From JBCCFX01 sp039029515 (lineage in GTDB: Bacteria > Planctomycetota > Phycisphaerae > Phycisphaerales > SM1A02), in assembly GCA_039029515.1 (NCBI GenBank), contig JBCCFX010000131.1, positions 1 through 11,910 on the forward strand: a stretch of 11,910 bases of DNA, read 5' to 3'. Below, in pieces: positions 1-6,154 of this stretch. The translations under genes and the position numbers were made by a program. The notes beneath the pieces are model-generated. The model made no database searches. It was not told the DNA's origin and saw only the letters and a list, made by a program, of their open reading frames with translations. Position 1 is the first letter of the stretch, and each line of letters starts with the position of its first letter.

Positions 1-1235
1 AGCGTTTCGTTGTATGTGCCCGCGCTGATTTCAATCACCGCATTCGGTCCCGCGGCGTTGATGGCTTCCTGAATCAGTCCGAACGTTGCCGGAACCGCAA
101 TGAACATGAGTTCCGAATTGATCTGATGTTCGAAGACACCAATATCAACGATCGGCGCCGTGCCGATGCCCGTGTCAGTCACGCCTTCGTCATCAACGAA
201 GCGCGGATTGTCATCGAGGTCAACCATGCGAGACATCGGAACCGCCGTGTTATCGCCAGCATCGATCGCCGGCGAGAAGTCAGCAATCTGAAAATCACCG
301 CCGACCGGATTCTCGAATAGCGGGTCAGCATTCAGATTGCCCGCGCCCGCAAATCCGCCTTGCACGATGCTGCTTGTCACAATCGGCGTGCCGGCCTGAA
401 CATTGATCTGCGCGGATGACGTCGTCCCGCTGGTATCGGTGTTGTCCCAGTAGATGCTGTTGACCGAAGTCGCACCGCTTCCATCGAGGTACATCCCGCC
501 GCCGGTGAACGCACCGTTCCGCGAGAATGTGCATTGAATCATCGCAGGATCGCTGCCGCCCGCGTTGTACATGCCGCCGCCGAAGGCTGATGCCACGTTG
601 TCGTGAAACAGACACTGAATCACCATCGGGCTACTGCCACCGATGTTGGCCATGCCGGCACCGCGCGAAGCGGTGTTGTTTCGGAAGATGCAGTCTTTGT
701 ACACCGGCGTGGCAGACTCCGCGTACACGGCGCCGCCACGATCCGCGTCATTCCCTGTGAAGAGGCATTCCTCGAAGACGGGCTCAGCGCCGCCGTTGAT
801 GTACACGCCACCACCGTCAAGCAGTGCCGTATTGTTCTCGATCGAACAACCACGAATGACGGGATCCGCGTCATTGATGAAGATGCCGGCACCGTTCGAC
901 TCGACGTTGCCGCCGGTCACGGTGAAGCCTTCAAAGAGGATGTCATTCATCTCCGCCGCATTGGTGATGGTCACGATGGGCATGAGGCTGCCGGGCGCCG
1001 CCAGGGTTGTTGCCGCCGAGCCGTTGGTCGCGACCACCGAAATGTTCTTGCCGAGGAAGTCGATGTTCTCGGTGTACAGCCCGGGACCGACCTGAATCAG
1101 TGTGCCGTCGACTGCGATATCGATTGCCGCCTGAATCGATTCACCACTGGTGACCGAGATGATGTTGCCCGCATGCAGCGACCGTGCTGATGCCATGACG
1201 ACGCAGGCCATGACCCACAGAAATGTGCGTTCCAT
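1..1235 (-). CDS. Secreted parallel beta-helix protein with choice-of-anchor-Q-like region (5' part; runs off left edge)
   Basis: The reading frame is open from an ATG at 1235 down to base 1 with no stop, giving 411 residues of a longer protein. Residues 1-23 look like a Sec signal peptide (charged MER, hydrophobic core, cleavage near SLHA-G). Residues 24-60 carry a pectate-lyase-like entry motif (SIQAAIDIAVDGTLIQVGPG). Residues 98-265 are short Gly/Asn-rich coils of the form GGGVYINGG...C.F.GN, the pattern of right-handed parallel beta-helices. Residues 303-370 (DPLF, then SPAIDAGDN, then DIGVFEH) match the end of choice-of-anchor-Q-type domains. From residue 378 a second entry motif begins (FGLIQEAINAAGPNAVIEIS), so the protein is a tandem of at least two helix modules. 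It is probably exported or surface-attached; any enzymatic role is unknown and it may be structural or polysaccharide-binding. The start is fixed by GGAGGAG 8 nt upstream. The frame is clear; the function is family-level inference. Confidence 0.88.
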   Translation of the reverse strand, partial: MERTFLWVMACVVMASARSLHAGNIISVTSGESIQAAIDIAVDGTLIQVGPGLYTENIDFLGKNISVVATNGSAATTLAAPGSLMPIVTITNAAEMNDILFEGFTVTGGNVESNGAGIFINDADPVIRGCSIENNTALLDGGGVYINGGAEPVFEECLFTGNDADRGGAVYAESATPVYKDCIFRNNTASRGAGMANIGGSSPMVIQCLFHDNVASAFGGGMYNAGGSDPAMIQCTFSRNGAFTGGGMYLDGSGATSVNSIYWDNTDTSGTTSSAQINVQAGTPIVTSSIVQGGFAGAGNLNADPLFENPVGGDFQIADFSPAIDAGDNTAVPMSRMVDLDDNPRFVDDEGVTDTGIGTAPIVDIGVFEHQINSELMFIAVPATFGLIQEAINAAGPNAVIEISAGTYNET

Positions 1236-1638
1236 TGCAGTTTCTCCTCCGCGTGCCCGGGTCCGGCACCGCACCACCAGTCCAGCAGAATCCCACCGCT
1301 CGTTCAAGCGGAATCCTGATCGAATCAAGGCGTGGATGTTCCGTTGATTCCGCCCCACAATGACGATCATACCCGAAACCGGGCCACCGACCGCCTAACA
1401 CCATGATAAACAGGGATTTACACCCTGATGCCGCGCCTCCGGCGACAACCCACGAAGATCATCCTAACAGGATCATTTTCAGACACTTAGACCGATTTTG
1501 CCCCTTCGTGACAAAAAGAACGAGTTCCGATCGCGGAACGCGACTGACGAATTCCCCTTGGTCGTCCGATGGTTGCGAAGTACCTTTGTGCTGAGGCCGG
1601 GTTCTCCTCGCGGAGGGGGGGGACTGGAGCAAGTCATC
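1236..1638. other. Divergent intergenic region between beta-helix gene and methyltransferase
   Basis: These 403 nt separate two divergently transcribed genes and hold no credible coding sequence. Possible elements, all weak: a plus-strand TTGGTC (1558-1563) with a 17-bp spacer to TACCTT (1581-1586), which could drive the methyltransferase; minus-strand -10-like TATGAT (1366-1371) and TATCAT (1403-1408) without a convincing -35; and an inverted repeat with 6-nt arms GTTCCG/CGGAAC around 4 nt (1524-1539) that could be an operator. The sequence is somewhat richer in A/T around 1395-1520 than the flanking genes, as expected for promoter DNA. Confidence 0.5.
1244..1250 (-). promoter_or_regulatory. 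Strong Shine-Dalgarno of the beta-helix gene
   Basis: On the minus strand this reads GGAGGAG and ends 8 nt before the ATG at 1235-1233. It is the best ribosome-binding site in the window and decides the start. It also shows that this organism uses anti-SD pairing for some genes while others lack any SD. Confidence 0.85.
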
Positions 1639-2289
1639 ATGATGATGCCAGCCGCTGTCGTATCTGCCCCGAGATCCACGCAGGATTTTGACGCCGTCTA
1701 CGCGACGGCCGAACGGGATCCACGCGCGGTGCCCTGGGCACGGTGCGAACCCCATCCTGCCCTCGTCACCTGGCTCAACGCTGTTGCACCATCCCTGATC
1801 CGATGCGGGGCCCGCGTCGCCGTCGTCGGCTGTGGTCTTGGCGACGACGTTCGCGCCCTCGTACAGCGGGGCTTCGATGTCACCGGATTCGATTGCAGCC
1901 CCTGTGCAATCGACTGGGCACGCGAACGGCATCCGTCCTGTGCCGACAGTTTTCAGGTCGGTTGCATCTTTGATCCACCGTCCCGCTGGCGACGACGGTT
2001 TGATCTCGTGGTGGAGATCAACACGATCCAGGCGCTCCCGCTCAAGCAGCGGCCGAAGACGATGGGTGCGATCGCTGAACTCGTCGGAAAGAACGGTTAT
2101 CTGCTCGTCATCGCACGTGGCACCGAAGCGCCGGCACCCGCGGACGCCGGCCCACCCTGGCCGTTGACCGAATCTGAAGTCGCGGATCTCGCACGCGGTG
2201 CCGGACTGGCCATCGAAACTCCGCCGGTGAGTTTCATGGACGACGATGACCCGCCGGTCCGACGCCTTCGCGCTGTCTTCCGCCGCTGA
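1639..2289 (+). CDS. Class I SAM-dependent methyltransferase
   Basis: A 216-residue Rossmann-fold methyltransferase. Motif I, which binds SAM, is AVVGCGLGDD at residues 61-70. The acidic residue that usually contacts the ribose is D85 in FDVTGFDCSPCAIDWA. Residues 121-134 (FDLVVEINTIQALP) form the motif IV region, and LLVIARG (155-161) followed by GPPWPLTESE (171-180) is a signature shared by a broad bacterial family of small soluble methyltransferases of unassigned substrate. The start is the first of three consecutive ATG codons; TGGAG ends 9 nt before it. The frame extends upstream to a TTG at 1498, but that stretch is low-complexity, shows no family similarity and contains the putative promoter. 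The M16 peptidase follows after 62 nt. The substrate cannot be told from sequence; small-molecule or natural-product methylation is as likely as macromolecular. Confidence 0.85.
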   Translation: MMMPAAVVSAPRSTQDFDAVYATAERDPRAVPWARCEPHPALVTWLNAVAPSLIRCGARVAVVGCGLGDDVRALVQRGFDVTGFDCSPCAIDWARERHPSCADSFQVGCIFDPPSRWRRRFDLVVEINTIQALPLKQRPKTMGAIAELVGKNGYLLVIARGTEAPAPADAGPPWPLTESEVADLARGAGLAIETPPVSFMDDDDPPVRRLRAVFRR

Positions 2290-2339
2290 TGATCCAATGA
2301 CCATTCGTATGACCACCACCGAGGCGCGATGAATTCGCC

Positions 2340-2345
2340 TACGCT
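2340..2345 (+). promoter_or_regulatory. Possible leaderless -10 element of the M16 peptidase gene
   Basis: TACGCT lies exactly 6 nt before the ATG at 2352, the spacing seen at better examples in this window. It keeps only the TA...T positions of the TATAAT consensus, and no convincing -35 is visible. An alternative is read-through from the methyltransferase gene with translational coupling. Confidence 0.3.
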
Positions 2346-2351
2346 ATCGAC

Positions 2352-3572
2352 ATGACCATTGCGTACCACGAAGCGACCCTCGACAACGGACTCACCATCT
2401 GCGCTGAAGTTGACCCGACCGCTGCATCGGCCGCGATCGGCTTCTTCGTGAAAGCTGGCTCGCGCGACGAGACGCCGGCCGAGATGGGAACCAGCCATTT
2501 CCTCGAACACATGATGTTCAAAGGCACGGATGCGCGAACCGCCGAGCAGGTCGACAATGATTTCGACAATATTGGCGCCGTGCACAATGCGTTCACAACC
2601 AGCGAGATGACTGCGTTCTACGCGCATACGCTGCCGGAACACCTCGCAGCGGCCGAAGACGTGTTGTCCGACATCATGCGACCGTCGCTGCGCGAAGCGG
2701 ACTTCAATGACGAGAAGAGCGTCATCCTCGAAGAGATCGCGATGTACGACGATCAGCCGTTCTGGGTGCTCTACGAACGATCACTCGAAGCGTACTACCA
2801 GAATCACCCGCTCAGCCATCGCGTGCTCGGCACCAACGACACCATCACGAACCTCACCGCCGCTCAGATGCGTGCGTATTTCGAACACCGCTATTCGGCG
2901 GACAATACCGTCGTTGCCCTGGCCGGCAATCTGGATTTCGATGCCATGGTTGAACGCATTCGTTCGCATTGCGCCCACTGGCCGCGGACGGATGCGGTCC
3001 GTGCGTATCCCGCGTTCAACACGACGCCGAACGAATTCACGATCGAACTCGACAACGTCAACCTGCATTATCAGCTCTACATCATCCCGGCACCGCCAAT
3101 GGATGATGACCGTCGCCATGCCGCCGCGTTGCTGGCGCAGATCCTCGGCGACGCGGAAGGATCACGCTTGTATTGGGCGCTTGTCGACACCGGGCTCGCG
3201 GAAGAAGCACAGGCCCAGTACGAACCGCACGATGGTTTCGGCGAAACGTTCGTCTATACGTCGTGCGATCCTGCGCAAGCCGATGCGGTCGAGTCCGTGG
3301 TGCGTACGGCGCTGTCGGACCTCGTGGATTCCCTCACCGAGGATGACGCCCTGCGCATGCGCAGCAAGGTGCTGACCGCAGCGACGCTGCACAGCGAACG
3401 TCCATCCGGCCGCATGAATCGCCTCGGCCGAACCATGACCTATCTCGGCACCTATCGCAGTCTCGAAGATGAACTTCGCATGCTCGACGCCGTCACGCTT
3501 GATGACCTGCGCGAAGTGGCGGCTGCGTTTCCTTTGACGCCAGTGGTCACCGGTCGGCTTACGCCGGCGTGA
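2352..3572 (+). CDS. M16 family zinc metallopeptidase (processing-peptidase/pitrilysin-like)
   Basis: A 406-residue protein of about the usual length for single-copy bacterial M16B peptidases. The inverted zinc motif HxxEH is intact at residues 49-53 (HFLEH), with E52 as catalytic base. The third zinc ligand is expected in VILEEI (E127 or E128), at the normal distance of about 75 residues. The C-terminal M16 half is recognised by GSRLYWALVDTGLAEE (270-285), the counterpart of the usual SRL...REGLAY region. The protein therefore looks catalytically competent and should cleave peptides or unfolded segments inside a clam-shell made by its two halves. There is no signal peptide, so a cytoplasmic role is inferred. 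The ATG at 2352 is the first in-frame start and begins 10 residues before the conserved LDNGL. No Shine-Dalgarno is seen. It ends 6 nt from the stop of the opposing HDOD-GGDEF gene. Confidence 0.93.
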   Translation: MTIAYHEATLDNGLTICAEVDPTAASAAIGFFVKAGSRDETPAEMGTSHFLEHMMFKGTDARTAEQVDNDFDNIGAVHNAFTTSEMTAFYAHTLPEHLAAAEDVLSDIMRPSLREADFNDEKSVILEEIAMYDDQPFWVLYERSLEAYYQNHPLSHRVLGTNDTITNLTAAQMRAYFEHRYSADNTVVALAGNLDFDAMVERIRSHCAHWPRTDAVRAYPAFNTTPNEFTIELDNVNLHYQLYIIPAPPMDDDRRHAAALLAQILGDAEGSRLYWALVDTGLAEEAQAQYEPHDGFGETFVYTSCDPAQADAVESVVRTALSDLVDSLTEDDALRMRSKVLTAATLHSERPSGRMNRLGRTMTYLGTYRSLEDELRMLDAVTLDDLREVAAAFPLTPVVTGRLTPA

Positions 3573-3578
3573 TCGACA

Positions 3579-5093
3579 CTACGCTGCGACCTTCGGCCGG
3601 AACACTCGGACGCAGTTTCGTCCGGCATTCTTCGACGCATACACCGCCTGATCGGCGACGCGCAGCAGCAGGTCCGGCCGCGAGATGATGTGCCGGTATG
3701 CTGGCTCGAGCGATGCCACACCAAGACTGACCGTCACAGGAATCGTCGATGCATCGCCCATGCCGGCACCGATCGAGATCGGTTCACCCTCGATGGCACC
3801 GCGCATCGCTTCCGCGCAGCGAGTCGCTTCAGTGCGATTCATGTCAGGCAGCAGGATGGCAAACTCTTCGCCGCCGTATCGACAGACGGTGCCGGTGTCG
3901 CCGACGACTTCAATCAATCGCCTTGCGAGTTCCATCAGCACGGCATCACCGGCCTGGTGGCCGTAGGTGTCATTGACCAGCTTGAAACGGTCAGCGTCGC
4001 AGAACACGATGGATAGACATGTGCTTCCAGTGTGCGCCGATTCGAACAGTCGGGTGAATTCCTGATCGAAGCACTTTCGGTTCGCCGCCCCGGTTAGCGG
4101 ATCGGTCACGGACTGACTCTTCAGCGCCTCGTTCGACTCCGCGAGCATCTCACGTTCGCGTTCAAGCTTCATTTGATGCGCGAGCAGGAATTCGTCGGCA
4201 GACGACATGATCGCCTGTACGTCGGGCATCGCGCCGGTCTTGACGTCAAACAGCGCGCCAAGCTCATCGGCTGATGTTGCAATCGTGCCAAGCAGCTCGC
4301 GGGCATCCACGTGCGCCAGGCCGATCCATTCGCTTGCGGATTCGAGGTACGTATTGATCGCGTCTGGCGGCATGACCACCTTCAACGCCTCTGCGGCCTG
4401 GCCTGCCAATTCAATGACACGAACGAATGACTGGTGCGCCAACGGCGCTCGCCGATGATCGTGATGATGGCAGATCGCAGACTGAAGTGACTCCGGGAGA
4501 TTCCACTTCTGCGCCATCGCCGCGCCGACTTCCGCGTGCGTCATCTCAAAGTACTGCTGCTCCTTGACGAGCAGTTCGCGATGACCATCGGACGTGTTGA
4601 TATCGAGGCACTGCAGGTATTCATCATCAAAGACGCGAAAGAGGACGATCATCCCCACGTCCTGCATCAGCGCCGCAAGGAATGCTTCATCCGCATCGAC
4701 GTCCGGCACGTACTGCGCGAGTTCGCGCGCCGCGACGGCCGCGTAGATCGAACGCCGCCAGTAGGTGATGTAATCAAAGTCAATCGTTGTCTCGTCGCCG
4801 CCATCCATGGATTCGACGAGGCTGAAGCCAAGCACGACGGATTTGACGGTGTTCAGTCCGAGGTACACCAGCGCCTGCTGAATGGTGGCGCAGGGTTTCG
4901 ACAGACCGTAGAAACTTGAGTTGACCGTGCGCAGAACCTTCGCCGACAGCCCCTGGTCATACCGGACCACGTCGGCGACCGCCTTCATCTCGACCGTCTC
5001 GTCGCGCGTCAACTCCAGAATCTGGAGCGCGACGCTTGGCAGCGACGGCAGCCGCGGATTTCGCAGGACAGATTCCAGGGCGTCGTTCGTCAT
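3579..5093 (-). CDS. HDOD-GGDEF signalling protein (probable diguanylate cyclase)
   Basis: About 504 residues (numbering here from the TTG option, 2 residues longer). Residues 13-215 form an HDOD domain: LPSLPSVALQILEL, then VVRYDQGLSAKVLRTVNSSF, then LMQDVG where a true HD phosphohydrolase would have HD, so this part is non-catalytic and probably regulatory. Residues 310-330 are a charged, probably coiled linker. Residues 331-500 are a GGDEF domain with DPLTGAANR (333-341), metal ligand D368 in FCDADRFKLVNDTYGH, and the active-site loop GGEEF (409-413), so c-di-GMP synthesis from two GTP is expected. The RxxD inhibitory site normally 5 residues upstream of the loop is absent (GDTG instead). 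No transmembrane segment is seen. The ATG at 5093 is taken as start; TTG at 5099 is in frame and an upstream stop excludes anything longer. It lies 137 nt downstream of recO on the same strand and may be co-transcribed. Confidence 0.93.
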   Translation of the reverse strand: MTNDALESVLRNPRLPSLPSVALQILELTRDETVEMKAVADVVRYDQGLSAKVLRTVNSSFYGLSKPCATIQQALVYLGLNTVKSVVLGFSLVESMDGGDETTIDFDYITYWRRSIYAAVAARELAQYVPDVDADEAFLAALMQDVGMIVLFRVFDDEYLQCLDINTSDGHRELLVKEQQYFEMTHAEVGAAMAQKWNLPESLQSAICHHHDHRRAPLAHQSFVRVIELAGQAAEALKVVMPPDAINTYLESASEWIGLAHVDARELLGTIATSADELGALFDVKTGAMPDVQAIMSSADEFLLAHQMKLEREREMLAESNEALKSQSVTDPLTGAANRKCFDQEFTRLFESAHTGSTCLSIVFCDADRFKLVNDTYGHQAGDAVLMELARRLIEVVGDTGTVCRYGGEEFAILLPDMNRTEATRCAEAMRGAIEGEPISIGAGMGDASTIPVTVSLGVASLEPAYRHIISRPDLLLRVADQAVYASKNAGRNCVRVFRPKVAA

Positions 5094-5128
5094 GGACAAC
5101 CGGGTCCGTCAGCACTGTCTTCGCCGGC

Positions 5129-5146
5129 AATTCGAACGTCCGAATT
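5129..5146. promoter_or_regulatory. 18-bp near-perfect palindrome upstream of the HDOD-GGDEF gene (possible operator)
   Basis: Arms AATTCG and CGAATT flank a central ACGT, with a single mismatched base pair between arm and centre. It lies 35 nt before the HDOD-GGDEF start, in the recO/HDOD gap. A/T-rich symmetric arms in 60% GC DNA suggest a dimeric regulator site. Chance occurrence is not excluded, and no regulator gene is adjacent. Confidence 0.3.
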
Positions 5147-5230
5147 CACCCGCGGAGTCTTGGAAAGGTACTCGTCGAGCATCGGCGCTTCGACCCGGAG
5201 GATTCAGTCGAACAATGGTCTGCTGCAGAC

Positions 5231-5995
5231 TCAGCGCGTTTGCGGTCGTGCTGGCCCCTGAAGGCCGTCCGAGAAGGCGAAACGCATCGACGCGATCTCC
5301 CGTCCGAGAACCTCGCGCCAGTACGCGGCACACAACCGGTTCGCGCGATCGATCGTCGCGTCCGGCATATCAACCGGCGCCTCATCGGCCGCAATCGCCA
5401 CGAGCAACGCGATGGTCTCGCGACGAACACGCCAACGACCCGTCGCACCGTTATCCGTCACCACGCCGCCAGCTTCCGCGCTGAATGCCACGGTCGGAAC
5501 ATCCTCAGGAATCTGCTGTCCGGTCTCGGCATCGCGATCCAGAATCGGCTGATACCCCGCATGCACGAGCATGGACCATTGAAACCGCAGCATCGTCAAC
5601 CCGATCATGGACCGGTCGGCGAGATCCCGGAGACCGCGCACGAACGTGTCGTACGCCGGCGCATTGGCCTCATGCTGCGACAGGACGTGGTGAATGAGAT
5701 CCGCGAAATACAGCCCGGCACGATTCGCCGCGAGCGACTGACGGAGGTGACGAAACGTCTCCTCGAGCGACCATTGCGCCAGGGTCGCGAGATCCCGGCC
5801 GGGCTTCACGATGGCCACGATCTGCCCCCGCGTCAGCAGGTCCAGACCGCCTGAAAACGAGCCTTTTTCGCGTTTCGCCCCCTTCGCAATGCCGCGGAGG
5901 ATGCCGTGCTCGCGCGTCAACAGACTCACCGTCTGCGACGTCTCTGACCAGTCCCATCGCCGAATCACCACGGCTTCATCCTGCATCGTGGGCAT
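5231..5995 (-). CDS. recO: DNA repair protein RecO
   Basis: A 254-residue RecO. In the RecFOR pathway it binds ssDNA and SSB and, with RecR, helps load RecA on gapped DNA. The N-terminal OB fold is diagnostic: DEAVVIRRWDWSETSQTVSLLT at residues 6-27, then EHGILRGIAKGAKREKGSFSGGLDLL (29-54). The rest is the helical C-terminal domain (Y97FADLI, then LRFQWSMLVHAGYQPILD at 136-153). The Cys4 zinc site that many RecO proteins carry after this point is missing: residues 150-186 contain no cysteine. The ATG at 5995 is preferred because TACACT sits 6 nt before it and the conserved domain starts at once. A longer frame back to 6076 would translate the heptamer repeats and is unlikely. ATG at 5986 is a minor alternative. 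recO is divergent from parA. Confidence 0.9.
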   Translation of the reverse strand: MPTMQDEAVVIRRWDWSETSQTVSLLTREHGILRGIAKGAKREKGSFSGGLDLLTRGQIVAIVKPGRDLATLAQWSLEETFRHLRQSLAANRAGLYFADLIHHVLSQHEANAPAYDTFVRGLRDLADRSMIGLTMLRFQWSMLVHAGYQPILDRDAETGQQIPEDVPTVAFSAEAGGVVTDNGATGRWRVRRETIALLVAIAADEAPVDMPDATIDRANRLCAAYWREVLGREIASMRFAFSDGLQGPARPQTR

Positions 5996-6001
5996 GGAGG
6001 T

Positions 6002-6007
6002 AGTGTA
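6002..6007 (-). promoter_or_regulatory. Predicted leaderless -10 element of recO
   Basis: The minus strand reads TACACT, then 6 nt (ACCTCC), then ATG. It matches TATAAT at 4 of 6 positions and fits the shared TANNNT-N6-start pattern. The usual spacer and -35 positions are occupied by the heptamer array starting at 6008, so there is no recognisable -35 hexamer. Confidence 0.5.
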
Positions 6008-6038
6008 GGGGTTCGGGATTCGGGGTTCGGGGTTCGGG
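6008..6038 (+). repeat. G-run heptanucleotide array (5 GGG runs, period 7)
   Basis: GGG runs begin at 6008, 6015, 6022, 6029 and 6036, separated by TTC or ATTC, so the unit is GGGGTTC/GGGATTC. Five G-tracts with loops of 3-4 nt satisfy the classic quadruplex pattern on the plus strand. It resembles, in period and G-richness, the short tandem heptanucleotide repeats known from cyanobacteria and some proteobacteria. Confidence 0.85.
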
Positions 6039-6050
6039 CAGGACTCACAA

Positions 6051-6081
6051 CCCACGACCCACGACCCAATACCCACAACCC
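6051..6081 (-). repeat. C-run heptanucleotide array (5 CCC runs, period 7; G-runs on minus strand)
   Basis: CCC runs begin at 6051, 6058, 6065, 6072 and 6079 with 4-nt spacers (ACGA, ACGA, AATA, ACAA). On the minus strand this is a second quadruplex-type motif with 4-nt loops. It is the same length (31 bp) and period as the array at 6008-6038. The two can align as an imperfect inverted repeat in which all five GGG blocks face CCC blocks across a 12-nt loop. Confidence 0.85.
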
Positions 6082-6142
6082 AATCACCACCGCCCTGCCG
6101 TCAACTCATCCCCCGATCCGGCCGAACCGCACAGGACGCTCG

Positions 6143-6148
6143 TATACT
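6143..6148 (+). promoter_or_regulatory. Predicted leaderless -10 element of parA
   Basis: TATACT matches TATAAT at 5 of 6 positions and stands 6 nt before the ATG at 6155. Transcription would start at or next to the A of the start codon. No Shine-Dalgarno lies between, and no good -35 is seen at 16-18 bp. The GTG at 6149 touches the -10 box and is an improbable start. Confidence 0.6.
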
Positions 6149-6154
6149 GTGGCC

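Noticed and set aside
603..1190. 195-residue open frame on the plus strand opposite the beta-helix gene
   Set aside because: The opposite strand carries an uninterrupted 411-residue protein with a signal peptide and helix repeats; the plus-strand product is arbitrary, Arg/Asp/His-rich sequence.
1366..1408. Minus-strand TATGAT and TATCAT as promoters of the beta-helix gene
   Set aside because: Good -10 likeness but no -35 at 16-18 bp; kept only as a remark in the intergenic entry.
1498..1638. TTG start extending the methyltransferase by 47 residues
   Set aside because: The extension is Arg/Gly-rich with no family similarity and overlaps the likely promoter. The ATG at 1639 has a suitably placed TGGAG.
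1459..2319. 286-residue open frame on the minus strand, opposite the methyltransferase
   Set aside because: It has no recognisable motif and unusual low-complexity composition. It is the mirror frame of a gene with clear SAM-binding motifs and a Shine-Dalgarno. Long antisense frames are expected in high-GC DNA.
2707..3375. 222-residue plus-strand frame inside the M16 gene
   Set aside because: An Arg/Ser-rich out-of-frame translation typical of high-GC shadow frames, fully nested in a conserved enzyme.
3540..3600. Intrinsic terminator at the M16/HDOD-GGDEF junction
   Set aside because: Only a short bulged stem around GTCACC...GGCGTGA without any T-run on either strand.
5165..5200. Hairpin GTCGAAGC/GCTCGAC after recO as a terminator
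   Set aside because: The stem is interrupted and no T-tract follows, so it cannot be supported as an intrinsic terminator.
5996..6076. N-terminal extension of recO to an ATG at 6076
   Set aside because: It would translate the heptamer array into NPEPRIPNP-type sequence. RecO homologues begin near the chosen start, and a -10-like hexamer sits inside the extension.
6008..6081. CRISPR-like array
   Set aside because: The unit is 7 bp with no unique spacers of 25-40 nt and no cas genes nearby.
6149..6154. GTG start for parA two codons upstream
   Set aside because: The GTG touches the TATACT box and would lie upstream of the predicted transcript start; ATG at 6155 fits the N6 pattern.
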